Part shown: in pieces, positions 1 through 5,257 of the stretch
Position numbering within the stretch: the stretch's first letter is position 1
How the letters are laid out: the number at the start of each line of letters is the position of its first letter
DNA from: Accumulibacter sp.
GTDB lineage: Bacteria > Pseudomonadota > Gammaproteobacteria > Burkholderiales > Rhodocyclaceae
Length of the DNA: 5,257 bases
Assembly (NCBI GenBank): GCA_031264825.1
Contig: JAISDL010000209.1
Location: 1-5,257, forward strand
Direction of reading: 5' to 3'
Notes under the pieces: generated by a model
The model's input: only the letters and a program-made list of their open reading frames with translations
Told to the model about the DNA's origin: nothing
Database searches by the model: none
Translations under genes and position numbers: made by a program

Positions 1-21
1 TGTTAGAATGCGCGGTCTCCC

Positions 22-127
<106 letters not shown>

Positions 128-222
128 ACACGCCCTCCGTTTTCAATCGTCGCCCGTCCTTCGCGCAGATCGGCATGACTATCGCAGGTATGCTTGGCAG
201 GGCTTGATAAATTGATGGCGCT

Positions 223-645
223 ATGAGAAACTATTCCTATAACGTATACTCGCTTTCGATTCATGAAGATGCGGAGCGTGATCTGGACGCGCTTTGGGAA
301 GAGGATGAAGAAAGCGTGGCGATCATAGAAATGTTTCTTGAAGAAGTAGAGGGATCGCAGGAACTTCTGGAGCGTTTTACCGATAACAGCTATGCGGACC
401 ATCTTCATGATCCAGGTTTCGATATCAAGCGTTGGCGGGTGATGTGGAAAGATTACCCGCTTTGGCGCCTTCGCTTGTTCAATGTCCCGATGGGTGCCGC
501 CCTTCGGCGCATCGTCTATACATTCCATCCCAAGGAGCGGCGTTATTACGTCCTTGGCATCGTCCCGCGAGATTTTGATTATGACCCCAGCCACCCGCTT
601 TCAAAGCGCATCGTCCGCGTCTGCGCCGAACTCGGACTCTCCTAG
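223..645 (+). CDS. RelE/HigB-like type II toxin
   Basis: A 140-aa protein that resembles the RelE/ParE/HigB toxin superfamily; such toxins are usually ribosome-dependent mRNA endonucleases. The N-terminal strand and helices (residues 7-55, rich in Asp/Glu) lead to a basic core: W81-R82-L83-R84-L85-F86, then R95-R96-I97-V98-Y99, then R107-Y108-Y109-V110-L111, and a C-terminal RDFDYDP (116-122). The pattern of a WRLRL strand followed by an RIVYxF strand and a YYVLGIVPRDFDY strand is typical of the family. The start is fixed by an in-frame stop at 208-210; no good Shine-Dalgarno precedes ATG 223, so translation may be weak. The partner antitoxin gene starts 55 bp downstream; toxin-first order is the HigBA arrangement. 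The cleavage activity and exact subfamily are inferred. Confidence 0.85.
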   Translation: MRNYSYNVYSLSIHEDAERDLDALWEEDEESVAIIEMFLEEVEGSQELLERFTDNSYADHLHDPGFDIKRWRVMWKDYPLWRLRLFNVPMGAALRRIVYTFHPKERRYYVLGIVPRDFDYDPSHPLSKRIVRVCAELGLS

Positions 646-687
646 AATTCACCGAACCTTCGTTCCGGCGACGGCTTCAGGCGGCGC

Positions 688-692
688 GGAAG
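688..692 (+). promoter_or_regulatory. Shine-Dalgarno for the antitoxin gene
   Basis: GGAAG sits 8 nt before ATG 701 and supports that start over two alternatives in the same frame: the long upstream extension that would overlap the toxin gene, and the later ATG at 749. A separate ribosome site of better quality than the toxin's fits the usual need for antitoxin excess. Confidence 0.6.
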
Positions 693-700
693 TGATTCGG

Positions 701-1057
701 ATGGAGATTGCTGTCGTCCATCCCCCGCAACGCCCCGGTTGGCGCGCCATGAGCGAACGCATTGCGGAACTGGATCATGACCCTCGGCGCGCAAAAGCCT
801 TGGCGGAAGCGCGCCGGAAAATGGCGGAAGAACTTTACCCCTCGCATTCCTTGGCGTCGCTACGGCTCAAAAAGGGATTATCGCAAACCGAACTGGCGCG
901 TCGGATTGGCGCATCGCAGTCCTGGCTTTCCAGGATTGAAGCCGGGACCGACATCCCCTCGCATCCCACGGTCGTCAAGCTTGCCAAAGCCCTGGAAGCG
1001 GACCTGCAAACCGTCTCGGATGCCATTATGGAAAAAATCGGAGCGCATCATGACTGA
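701..1057 (+). CDS. Xre-family HTH antitoxin (HigA-like)
   Basis: A 118-aa protein with an N-terminal charged segment (residues 1-45) and an HTH_3/Xre DNA-binding domain at about 50-100. The helix-turn-helix core reads GLSQTELARRIGASQSWLSR (59-78), followed by IEAGTDIPSHPTVVKLAKAL. This is the standard cro/C1-type fold with the recognition helix at about 71-79. Given its position after a RelE-like toxin, it most likely binds and neutralises the toxin and represses the shared promoter, as HigA-type antitoxins do. The start was chosen for the GGAAG 8 nt upstream; ATG 749 would still keep the whole HTH. Its stop codon overlaps the next gene by 8 bp, so the two are probably translationally coupled. 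It could be a plain regulator, but the toxin neighbour makes antitoxin the better call. Confidence 0.85.
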   Translation: MEIAVVHPPQRPGWRAMSERIAELDHDPRRAKALAEARRKMAEELYPSHSLASLRLKKGLSQTELARRIGASQSWLSRIEAGTDIPSHPTVVKLAKALEADLQTVSDAIMEKIGAHHD

Positions 1058-1490
1058 CGGTCGCGTGGAAGTGACGTATTGCGACGATATCCGGGATGAA
1101 CTCCGGGGTAAACACAGCCTCATCGGCGTCTATCGTGAAGACCTGTTTGTAGGGGACATTCCCTTTACCCTGTCGAAGCTGTGCGCGTGGGTCAGCGTCA
1201 TAAGTCCGACGAGCCGCCCCTTCAAAAAACTGCGTGTCCGCTTGGTTCAGGGCGAAGAAGAAACGCCGCTTTATGATACAGGCGAATACGATTACCTTTC
1301 TTCGGAGAGGGAAGAAGCCGAGGAACGCGTGGAAACGCCCACCGCATTTTTCGCCATCGTCTTTTCTCCTTTTATAGTCAAAAAGGAAACTTTTTTGTCC
1401 GTCATCGCGGAAACAGAAGACGGCGAGCTTCGCGGAAGACGTTTGCGAATACGGAAAATGTCAGAGCCGGATCAAAACCTTTCGCCCTGA
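1050..1490 (+). CDS. small protein resembling the DUF6941 group, third gene of the TA operon
   Basis: A 146-aa protein of unknown function. Its N-terminus, Y10-C-D-D-I-R15-D-E-L-R-G20-K-H-S-L-I-G-V-Y28, matches the pattern I associate with the DUF6941 group (CDDIR, then GKxSLIGxY); this is recognition from memory, not a search. The middle shows alternating hydrophobic stretches (WVSVIS at 47-52, KLRVRLV at 60-66, AFFAIVFSPFIV at 99-110) and an acidic segment (SSEREEAEERVE, 84-95), suggesting a mostly beta-sandwich cytosolic domain. There is no signal peptide or membrane helix. ATG 1050 overlaps the antitoxin stop (1055-1057), implying coupled translation and a shared role or shared control. 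Whether it takes part in toxin-antitoxin action or is a passenger cannot be told from the sequence. Confidence 0.75.
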   Translation: MTDGRVEVTYCDDIRDELRGKHSLIGVYREDLFVGDIPFTLSKLCAWVSVISPTSRPFKKLRVRLVQGEEETPLYDTGEYDYLSSEREEAEERVETPTAFFAIVFSPFIVKKETFLSVIAETEDGELRGRRLRIRKMSEPDQNLSP

Positions 1491-1507
1491 CTTTCACCCC
1501 AGGGCGA
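1482..1507. terminator. hairpin between convergent genes, possible bidirectional terminator
   Basis: TCGCCCTG (1482-1489) and CAGGGCGA (1500-1507) form a perfect 8-bp stem with a 10-nt loop. It spans the stop of the DUF6941-like gene and lies 20 bp beyond the stop of the HAD gene on the other strand. The flanking T tracts are poor (CATTT at about 1515-1519 on plus; GGTTTTG on minus), so it is a weak candidate for stopping transcription in either direction. Confidence 0.45.
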
Positions 1508-1526
1508 TTGCACTCATTTACCATAA

Positions 1527-2195
1527 TCATTTCACATCATGAACGCGCAGCCACGTGTCGAGTTCGGCGACGGAGTCGACGCGCGCGAGCGGGTTCAAAG
1601 CGTCGAGTTGTTCCGCCGAATGCGCGCCGTACGAGACCGCGAGAGGGTACGCGCGCGCGTTGACCGCCATCTGAAGGTCGTGCGTGGTATCGCCGATCAT
1701 CAGCGTCGTTTCGGGTGAAACGAAGCACGCGTCGATCAATTCCAGAAGCATCTGCGGGTGTGGTTTCGAGAAACACTCGTCCGCACAGCGCGACGCGCTG
1801 AAAAAACGCCCCAGCCCGGTGCTTGCGAGCACCCGGTCGAGTCCCCTGCGGCTTTTCCCCGTCGCCACGCACAGAGTTGCGCCCGAAGCGTGGAGCCTTT
1901 CGATCAATTCCGGGATTCCCTCGTAGAGTCCCAGCGCCGATTCCCGACGCCGGTACTCGACGCCGAAGCGGTCGAGCAATTCGGGATAACGGCGTTCGGA
2001 AAGGTCGGGGATCGAGTGACGCAAGGCTTCGATCAGGCCGAGACCGATCCCCTGTCGCGCCTGTTCGTCCGAGGGTTCCGGGATCGACAGCGCGCGGCAC
2101 GCGGCCTGGAGCGCCGATGCGATCGCGCCGGTCGAGTCGAAGAGCGTACCGTCCCAATCGAAGACCAAAAGCTCAAAGCGCCTGTCCGCGTCCAT
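1527..2195 (-). CDS. HAD-IA family hydrolase (phosphoglycolate phosphatase-like)
   Basis: A 222-aa protein with all four HAD motifs: I, FDWDGT with nucleophile D13 and general acid/base D15; II, VATGK with T112; III, SKPHP with K144; IV, MIGDTTHDL with D169 and D173 for Mg2+. The segment between motifs I and II (about 20-95) is an alpha-helical cap, as in Gph/PGMB-like subfamily IA phosphatases. The protein is cytosolic and likely dephosphorylates a small phosphorylated metabolite; the substrate cannot be assigned. ATG 2195 is preferred because it leaves a normal short lead into motif I; a TTG at 2240 would add 15 residues. The gene overlaps the end of rluC by 23 bp, so expression is probably coupled; the nearest AGGA is 14 nt upstream, an unusually long gap. 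The rluC-HAD pairing behind rne is a familiar betaproteobacterial arrangement. Confidence 0.9.
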   Translation of the reverse strand: MDADRRFELLVFDWDGTLFDSTGAIASALQAACRALSIPEPSDEQARQGIGLGLIEALRHSIPDLSERRYPELLDRFGVEYRRRESALGLYEGIPELIERLHASGATLCVATGKSRRGLDRVLASTGLGRFFSASRCADECFSKPHPQMLLELIDACFVSPETTLMIGDTTHDLQMAVNARAYPLAVSYGAHSAEQLDALNPLARVDSVAELDTWLRVHDVK

Positions 2196-3165
2196 CGTCG
2201 TAACAATAATCCTGATTTTCGTGCACGGAAAGCCGTGCAAGGAAAGCCTTCAGCGCGTCCGGGAGGGGGGATTCGAGCGAGAGCGCTTCGCGCGTCACCG
2301 GGTGCGGCAGCGCGAGTTTCCACGCGTGAAGAAAAAGCCGCTTCAAACCCGCTTTTCGTAAACTCCGGTTGAACGAATAATCGCCGTATTTGTCGTCGCC
2401 GGCGACCGGAAACCCCAAGGAAGCGCAATGGACGCGGATTTGATGCGTTCGCCCGGTCTTGAGTCTCGCTTCGAGGAGGCTGAAATTTTCCCAGCGCGAA
2501 CGCGGCCTGAAAACCGTCCGCGACGCCTTGCCTTCTTCCGAAACACGCACGCGCCGCTCGCCGTTTTCGAGAGAATATTTGAGGAGCGGGCGCCGCACAT
2601 CCGACAGGGTTTCCATCCAGCGGCCGCAGACCAGCGCGAGATAGCGCTTGTCGGCGCGTGCCCCGCCCTCGTCCCGGAAGGTTTCGTGAAGCGCCGTCAG
2701 CGCCGAACGTTTTTTCCCGATCAACAAAAGCCCGGAAGTTTCCTTGTCGAGCCTGTGCGCGAGTTCCAGGAATTTCGCCTCGGGGCGTTGCCGCCGAAGG
2801 GTTTCGATCACGCCGAAGCTGACGCCGCTGCCGCCGTGGACGGCGATCCCCGAAGGCTTGTCGATGACGAGCAGCGCATCGTCCTCATAGACGACGGGAA
2901 GGCGGATCGCGGACGGCGCGCCCTCCTCCTCCGTGCGAAGCGCGACGCGGATCGGCGGAAGGCGGACGATGTCGCCCACGGAAAGCCGGGCGGAAACGGC
3001 GGCGCGCTTTCCGTTGACGCGCACTTCGCCTTTTCGGATGATCCGAAGAATATGGCTTTTCGGAACCCCCTTGCACAAACGGAACAGGTAGTTGTCGAGC
3101 CTTTGGCCCTGCGCGTCTTCTTGAACGGAAACTTTCGATACCGAATTTTTGCCTGAATCGGGCAT
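2173..3165 (-). CDS. rluC: 23S rRNA pseudouridine synthase RluC
   Basis: A 330-aa RluA-family enzyme; RluC makes pseudouridine at positions 955, 2504 and 2580 (E. coli numbering) of 23S rRNA. An N-terminal S4 RNA-binding domain covers about 20-72 (QRLDNYLFRL, then KSHILRIIRKGEVRVNGKR). The catalytic domain follows from about 90: VIDKPSGIAVHGG (100-112), the signature HRLDKETSGLL with catalytic D140, KRYLALVCG (173-181), and GRTHQIRVH (238-246) near the C-terminal part. Length is normal for RluC (about 320). A weak AGG lies 5 nt upstream of ATG 3165. The gene is divergent from rne, as commonly seen in proteobacteria, which favours RluC over RluD or RluA. The extreme C-terminus overlaps the HAD start. 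No clear promoter of its own was found, and the rne promoter candidate lies across its start codon. Confidence 0.93.
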   Translation of the reverse strand: MPDSGKNSVSKVSVQEDAQGQRLDNYLFRLCKGVPKSHILRIIRKGEVRVNGKRAAVSARLSVGDIVRLPPIRVALRTEEEGAPSAIRLPVVYEDDALLVIDKPSGIAVHGGSGVSFGVIETLRRQRPEAKFLELAHRLDKETSGLLLIGKKRSALTALHETFRDEGGARADKRYLALVCGRWMETLSDVRRPLLKYSLENGERRVRVSEEGKASRTVFRPRSRWENFSLLEARLKTGRTHQIRVHCASLGFPVAGDDKYGDYSFNRSLRKAGLKRLFLHAWKLALPHPVTREALSLESPLPDALKAFLARLSVHENQDYCYDDGRGQAL

Positions 3166-3178
3166 TTTGACCTATACT
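3149..3178 (+). promoter_or_regulatory. candidate sigma70 promoter for rne
   Basis: TTGCCT (3149-3154, 4 of 6 consensus) and TATACT (3173-3178, 5 of 6) are separated by 18 bp. Transcription would start near 3185, exactly where the 5' arm of the leader's closing helix begins. The site overlaps the first codons of rluC on the other strand. A TTGACC at 3167-3172 has no -10 partner. Weaker -10-like sites nearer rne (TATAAC 3466-3471, TGTAAT 3517-3522) lack good -35 boxes; they could be secondary promoters, since E. coli rne has several. Confidence 0.5.
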
Positions 3179-3338
3179 ATCGCGTGATTTGCGTCTTGGT
3201 CTGAAAAAAGCGACATCTCCAAGACTTCTGGACACCCGTATCGATGGATACGGTGCGTTTTCAGGCAGGATGCTTTGCCTGCGCCAACCTGCGCAGGGTC
3301 AGCCAACGCAAATCAAGCTGGTTAAGTTCGCTCACCAA

Positions 3339-3362
3339 AAGTAGCGATACTACTTGATTTTT
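3339..3362 (+). terminator. terminator-like hairpin inside the rne leader
   Basis: AAGTAG (3339-3344) and CTACTT (3350-3355) form a 6-bp stem with loop CGATA, followed by GA and five Ts (3358-3362). It resembles a weak intrinsic terminator about 155-178 nt into the predicted leader. Its 3' arm and T run also form the 3' arm (3353-3365) of a competing helix with 3307-3317, which would dismantle it. It might therefore act as an attenuator; the stem is AU-rich and termination is unproven. Confidence 0.35.
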
Positions 3363-3541
3363 GCGCGCGCCGAACACGTTCGGGGGGCGCCGAGGGCAGG
3401 CTTTAAGGTTTCCGGGATTTCGGAAAGAGAAAAAAGCCAAAGTCAGCGAAACATATTCGATTAGTTATAACAGTCTTTGCAGGTTTATTCGGTATTTCCG
3501 GAATCTAACTAATTCTTGTAATTTGCGCTGCTGCACAAGGC

Positions 3542-3572
3542 GTTCCCGTGGTGCGCGCGGGAGCCCGTTTTT
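3542..3572 (+). promoter_or_regulatory. hairpin enclosing the rne Shine-Dalgarno, with T5 before the ATG
   Basis: GTTCCCG (3542-3548) pairs with CGGGAGC (3558-3564), including one G-U pair that works only in the plus-strand RNA; two more pairs (U3549-G3557, G3550-C3556) are possible. The 3' arm contains the rne Shine-Dalgarno GGGAG (3559-3563), 9 nt before ATG 3573. Five Ts (3568-3572) touch the start codon. The hairpin would hide the ribosome site until opened, and its shape also recalls an intrinsic terminator. Confidence 0.5.
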
Positions 3573-5257
3573 ATGAAACGTATGTTGTTCAACGCGACAC
3601 AGGCCGAAGAACTCCGTGTCGCCATTGTCGACGGTCAAAAACTCATCGACCTCGACATTGAATCGGCCGCAAAAGAACAGAAAAAAAGCAATATCTACAA
3701 GGCGGTCATCACCCACATCGAGCCAAGCCTCGAAGCCGCCTTCGTCGATTACGGCGCCGAGCGCAACGGTTTTCTGCCGTTCAAGGAAATCTCCCGTTCG
3801 TACTTTCAGGAAGGCGTCGACGCGCGCGCTTCGATCAAGGAAGCGCTGCGCGAAAATCAGGAACTGATCGTCCAGGTCGAAAAAGACGAGCGCGGAAACA
3901 AAGGCGCCGCAATGACGACCTTCATCAGCCTCGCCGGCCGTTATCTCGTCCTGATGCCGAACAATCCGAGAGGCGGCGGCGTCTCGCGTCGCGTCGAAGG
4001 CGAAGATCGCAACGAATTGCGCGCGCTCCTCGAACAACTCGAAGTTCCCCAGGGGATGAGCCTCATCGCCCGGACCGCGGCGATCGGTCGGAGCATCGAA
4101 GAACTCCAGTGGGACCTCAATTACCAACTCCAACTCTGGAAAGCGATCACCACCGCCTCGGTCCAGGAAAAAGCGCCCTCCCTGATCTATCAGGAAGACA
4201 CGCTCGTCATCCGCGCGATCCGCGATTACTTTCAGCCCGACATCGGAGAAATCCTGATCGACACCGACGAAGTTTTCGAGCAGGCGCGAAAGTTCATGTC
4301 CTACGTCATGCCCGAAATGCCGAACCGGATCAAGCGCTACCGCGACGACGTCCCCCTCTTTTCGCGCTTCCAGATCGAACACCAGATCGAATCGGCGTAC
4401 TCCCGCGAAGTCTCCCTGCCTTCGGGCGGCGCGATCGTCATCGACCACACTGAAGCGCTCGTCTCGGTCGACGTCAATTCGGGGCGTTCGACGCGCGGCG
4501 CCGACATCGAAGAAACCGCGTTCAAGACGAATCTCGAAGCCGCCGAAGAAATCGCCCGCCAACTGCGTCTGCGCGACCTGGGCGGCCTCGTCGTGATCGA
4601 CTTCATCGACATGGAAATCTCGCGCAATCAACGCGAAGTCGAATCCCGCCTGCGCGAAAACCTGCGCCTCGACCGCGCGCGCGTCCAGACGAGCAAGATC
4701 AGCCGCTTCGGCCTGATGGAATTATCGCGCCAACGGCTCCGTCCCGCGCTTGAAGAATCCAGCTACATCACCTGCCCGCGCTGTTCGGGAACCGGCCACA
4801 TCCGCAGCGCCGAATCCGCCGCCCTGCACATTCTTCGGATTCTCGAAGAAGAGGCGATGAAAGAAAACACCGCCGCGATTCAAGCGCAGATTCCCGTCGA
4901 CGTCGCAACCTTCCTGTTCAACGAAAAGCGCTACGACCTCCAGGCGATCGAACTGCGGCACAAGGTCGGCATTCTGCTGATCCCGAATACGCACCTCAAC
5001 CCGCCGCAGCACAGCATCGCCCGCTACCGCCACGACGAACTCGACCTCGAAAATCCGCCCTTGCCCTCGTACAAGCGCGTCGACGTCCCCGAAGAAACCG
5101 ACGCGCGCCAGAGCGCCGCCGGCGACCATCCCCCGCGCCAGGAAGCCGCGATCAAAGGAATCACGATCACGCCGCAGTCCGCGCCCATCCCCAAGGCGCC
5201 GGAACAGAAAGCGCCCGAAAAAGAAGGCATCCTCGGCGGATTCATCTCGAAGATCGC
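3573..5257 (+). CDS. rne: ribonuclease E, N-terminal catalytic half (runs off the window)
   Basis: Endoribonuclease E, the central enzyme of mRNA decay and of rRNA/tRNA processing, membrane-bound and usually the degradosome scaffold. 561 codons are present, with no stop before the edge. Visible parts: RNase H-like start (1-35), S1 RNA-binding domain (about 38-125) with F57, F67 and K110 of the 5'-monophosphate channel, 5' sensor pocket R167-T168, DNase I-like catalytic domain with metal ligands D300 (SVDVNSGR) and D343 (VIDFIDM), the Zn-link C401-P-R-C404, and the small domain (about 405-500). These align with E. coli D303, D346, C404 and C407. From about 505 a Pro/Ala/Glu-rich linker begins, and GILGGFISKI (552-561) looks like the start of the amphipathic membrane helix. 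RNase G would lack this tail. The start is supported by GGGAG 9 nt upstream and by the conserved MKRMLFNA. Confidence 0.97.
   Translation, partial: MKRMLFNATQAEELRVAIVDGQKLIDLDIESAAKEQKKSNIYKAVITHIEPSLEAAFVDYGAERNGFLPFKEISRSYFQEGVDARASIKEALRENQELIVQVEKDERGNKGAAMTTFISLAGRYLVLMPNNPRGGGVSRRVEGEDRNELRALLEQLEVPQGMSLIARTAAIGRSIEELQWDLNYQLQLWKAITTASVQEKAPSLIYQEDTLVIRAIRDYFQPDIGEILIDTDEVFEQARKFMSYVMPEMPNRIKRYRDDVPLFSRFQIEHQIESAYSREVSLPSGGAIVIDHTEALVSVDVNSGRSTRGADIEETAFKTNLEAAEEIARQLRLRDLGGLVVIDFIDMEISRNQREVESRLRENLRLDRARVQTSKISRFGLMELSRQRLRPALEESSYITCPRCSGTGHIRSAESAALHILRILEEEAMKENTAAIQAQIPVDVATFLFNEKRYDLQAIELRHKVGILLIPNTHLNPPQHSIARYRHDELDLENPPLPSYKRVDVPEETDARQSAAGDHPPRQEAAIKGITITPQSAPIPKAPEQKAPEKEGILGGFISKI

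Larger units (their letters stand above)
3185..3572 (+). ncRNA. structured 5' leader of rne (putative autoregulatory RNA)
   Basis: This 388-nt region has no gene but many inverted repeats. Seen directly: closing helix TGATTTGCGT (3185-3194) with ACGCAAATCA (3306-3315); inside it GTCTTGG/CCAAGAC (3193-3199/3219-3225), CCGTATC-GATG-GATACGG (3236-3253), CAGGCA/TGCCTG (3262-3267/3276-3281) and the palindrome CCTGCGCAGG (3288-3297). Further on are CCGAA-CACG-TTCGG (3370-3383, flanked by GCGC repeats), TTTCCG/CGGAAA (3409-3414/3421-3426), an AU-rich stretch (about 3449-3528) and a hairpin over the ribosome site. In E. coli a 361-nt rne leader with hairpins lets RNase E destabilise its own mRNA; by position and length this looks like its counterpart. 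I could not match it to a known Rfam family by eye. Most stems are pure Watson-Crick, so strand assignment rests on the promoter and on the G-U pair in the last hairpin. Confidence 0.6.

Noticed and set aside
482..700. Upstream extension of the antitoxin frame, overlapping the toxin gene.
   Set aside because: The extra residues have no family resemblance, lie in the shadow of the toxin gene, and a proper ribosome site precedes ATG 701.
1303..1310. A second copy of CGGAGAGG, also found at the tRNA 5' end (21-28), as a possible attachment repeat.
   Set aside because: Only 8 bases match, it corresponds to the 5' rather than the 3' end of the tRNA, and it lies inside a coding region; chance is enough.
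2428..3156. A 242-codon plus-strand open frame opposite rluC.
   Set aside because: It is antisense to a complete RluC with all motifs, has no ribosome site of note and no recognisable domain.
3185..3315. A known metabolite riboswitch (cobalamin, TPP, glycine, Moco) or 6S RNA in the folded intergenic domain.
   Set aside because: None of the conserved core sequences of these classes that I can recall is present, and the branched fold does not look like the long rod of 6S RNA.
3185..3315. Assignment of the folded domain to the rluC leader on the minus strand.
   Set aside because: Not excluded, but the promoter at 3149-3178 and the exact match of its predicted start with the closing helix favour the plus strand.
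3465..4631. A long minus-strand open frame (388 codons) opposite rne.
   Set aside because: Its protein is a low-complexity Asp/Arg/Phe/Val-rich string with no recognisable domain, as expected from the antisense of a GC-rich gene; the plus strand encodes an unmistakable RNase E.

Overview
The window looks like the chromosome of a GC-rich proteobacterium, most probably a betaproteobacterium. The best evidence is the RNase E gene (rne), whose N-terminus MKRMLFNATQAEELRVAIVD is of betaproteobacterial type. It is divergent from rluC, which is followed by a HAD phosphatase; from memory this rne / rluC-HAD order is common in that class. The genus cannot be fixed from the sequence.

Layout, left to right. 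(1) A complete tRNA-Ser(GGA) with encoded CCA (22-112), abutted by a small hairpin. (2) A plus-strand, tightly packed three-gene accessory operon (223-1490): a RelE/HigB-like toxin, an Xre-type HTH antitoxin, and a third small protein resembling the DUF6941 group whose start overlaps the antitoxin stop. (3) A short convergent gap with an 8-bp hairpin. (4) Two overlapping minus-strand housekeeping genes read from right to left: rluC (23S rRNA pseudouridine synthase), then a HAD-IA hydrolase. (5) A 407-bp divergent intergenic region full of inverted repeats. (6) The first 561 codons of rne on the plus strand, cut by the window edge near the membrane-anchor helix.

The most interesting part is region 5. 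A plausible sigma70 promoter (TTGCCT - 18 bp - TATACT) lies across the rluC start codon and points toward rne. Its predicted transcription start falls on the 5' arm of a long closing helix, followed by several hairpins. The resulting rne leader would be about 388 nt, close to the 361 nt of the E. coli rne leader, through which RNase E controls its own mRNA. The leader shows two mutually exclusive long helices, a terminator-like hairpin, an AU-rich open tract, and a final hairpin that buries the rne Shine-Dalgarno and ends in five Ts next to the ATG. This suggests an autoregulatory RNA, possibly with an attenuation step; the pairings are read from the sequence, the regulation is inferred.

RNase E and RluC both act in RNA metabolism (mRNA decay and rRNA processing; 23S rRNA modification). 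The toxin-antitoxin operon next to the tRNA looks like an accessory insertion beside a conserved housekeeping block, but no flanking attachment repeat or integrase is visible inside the window.
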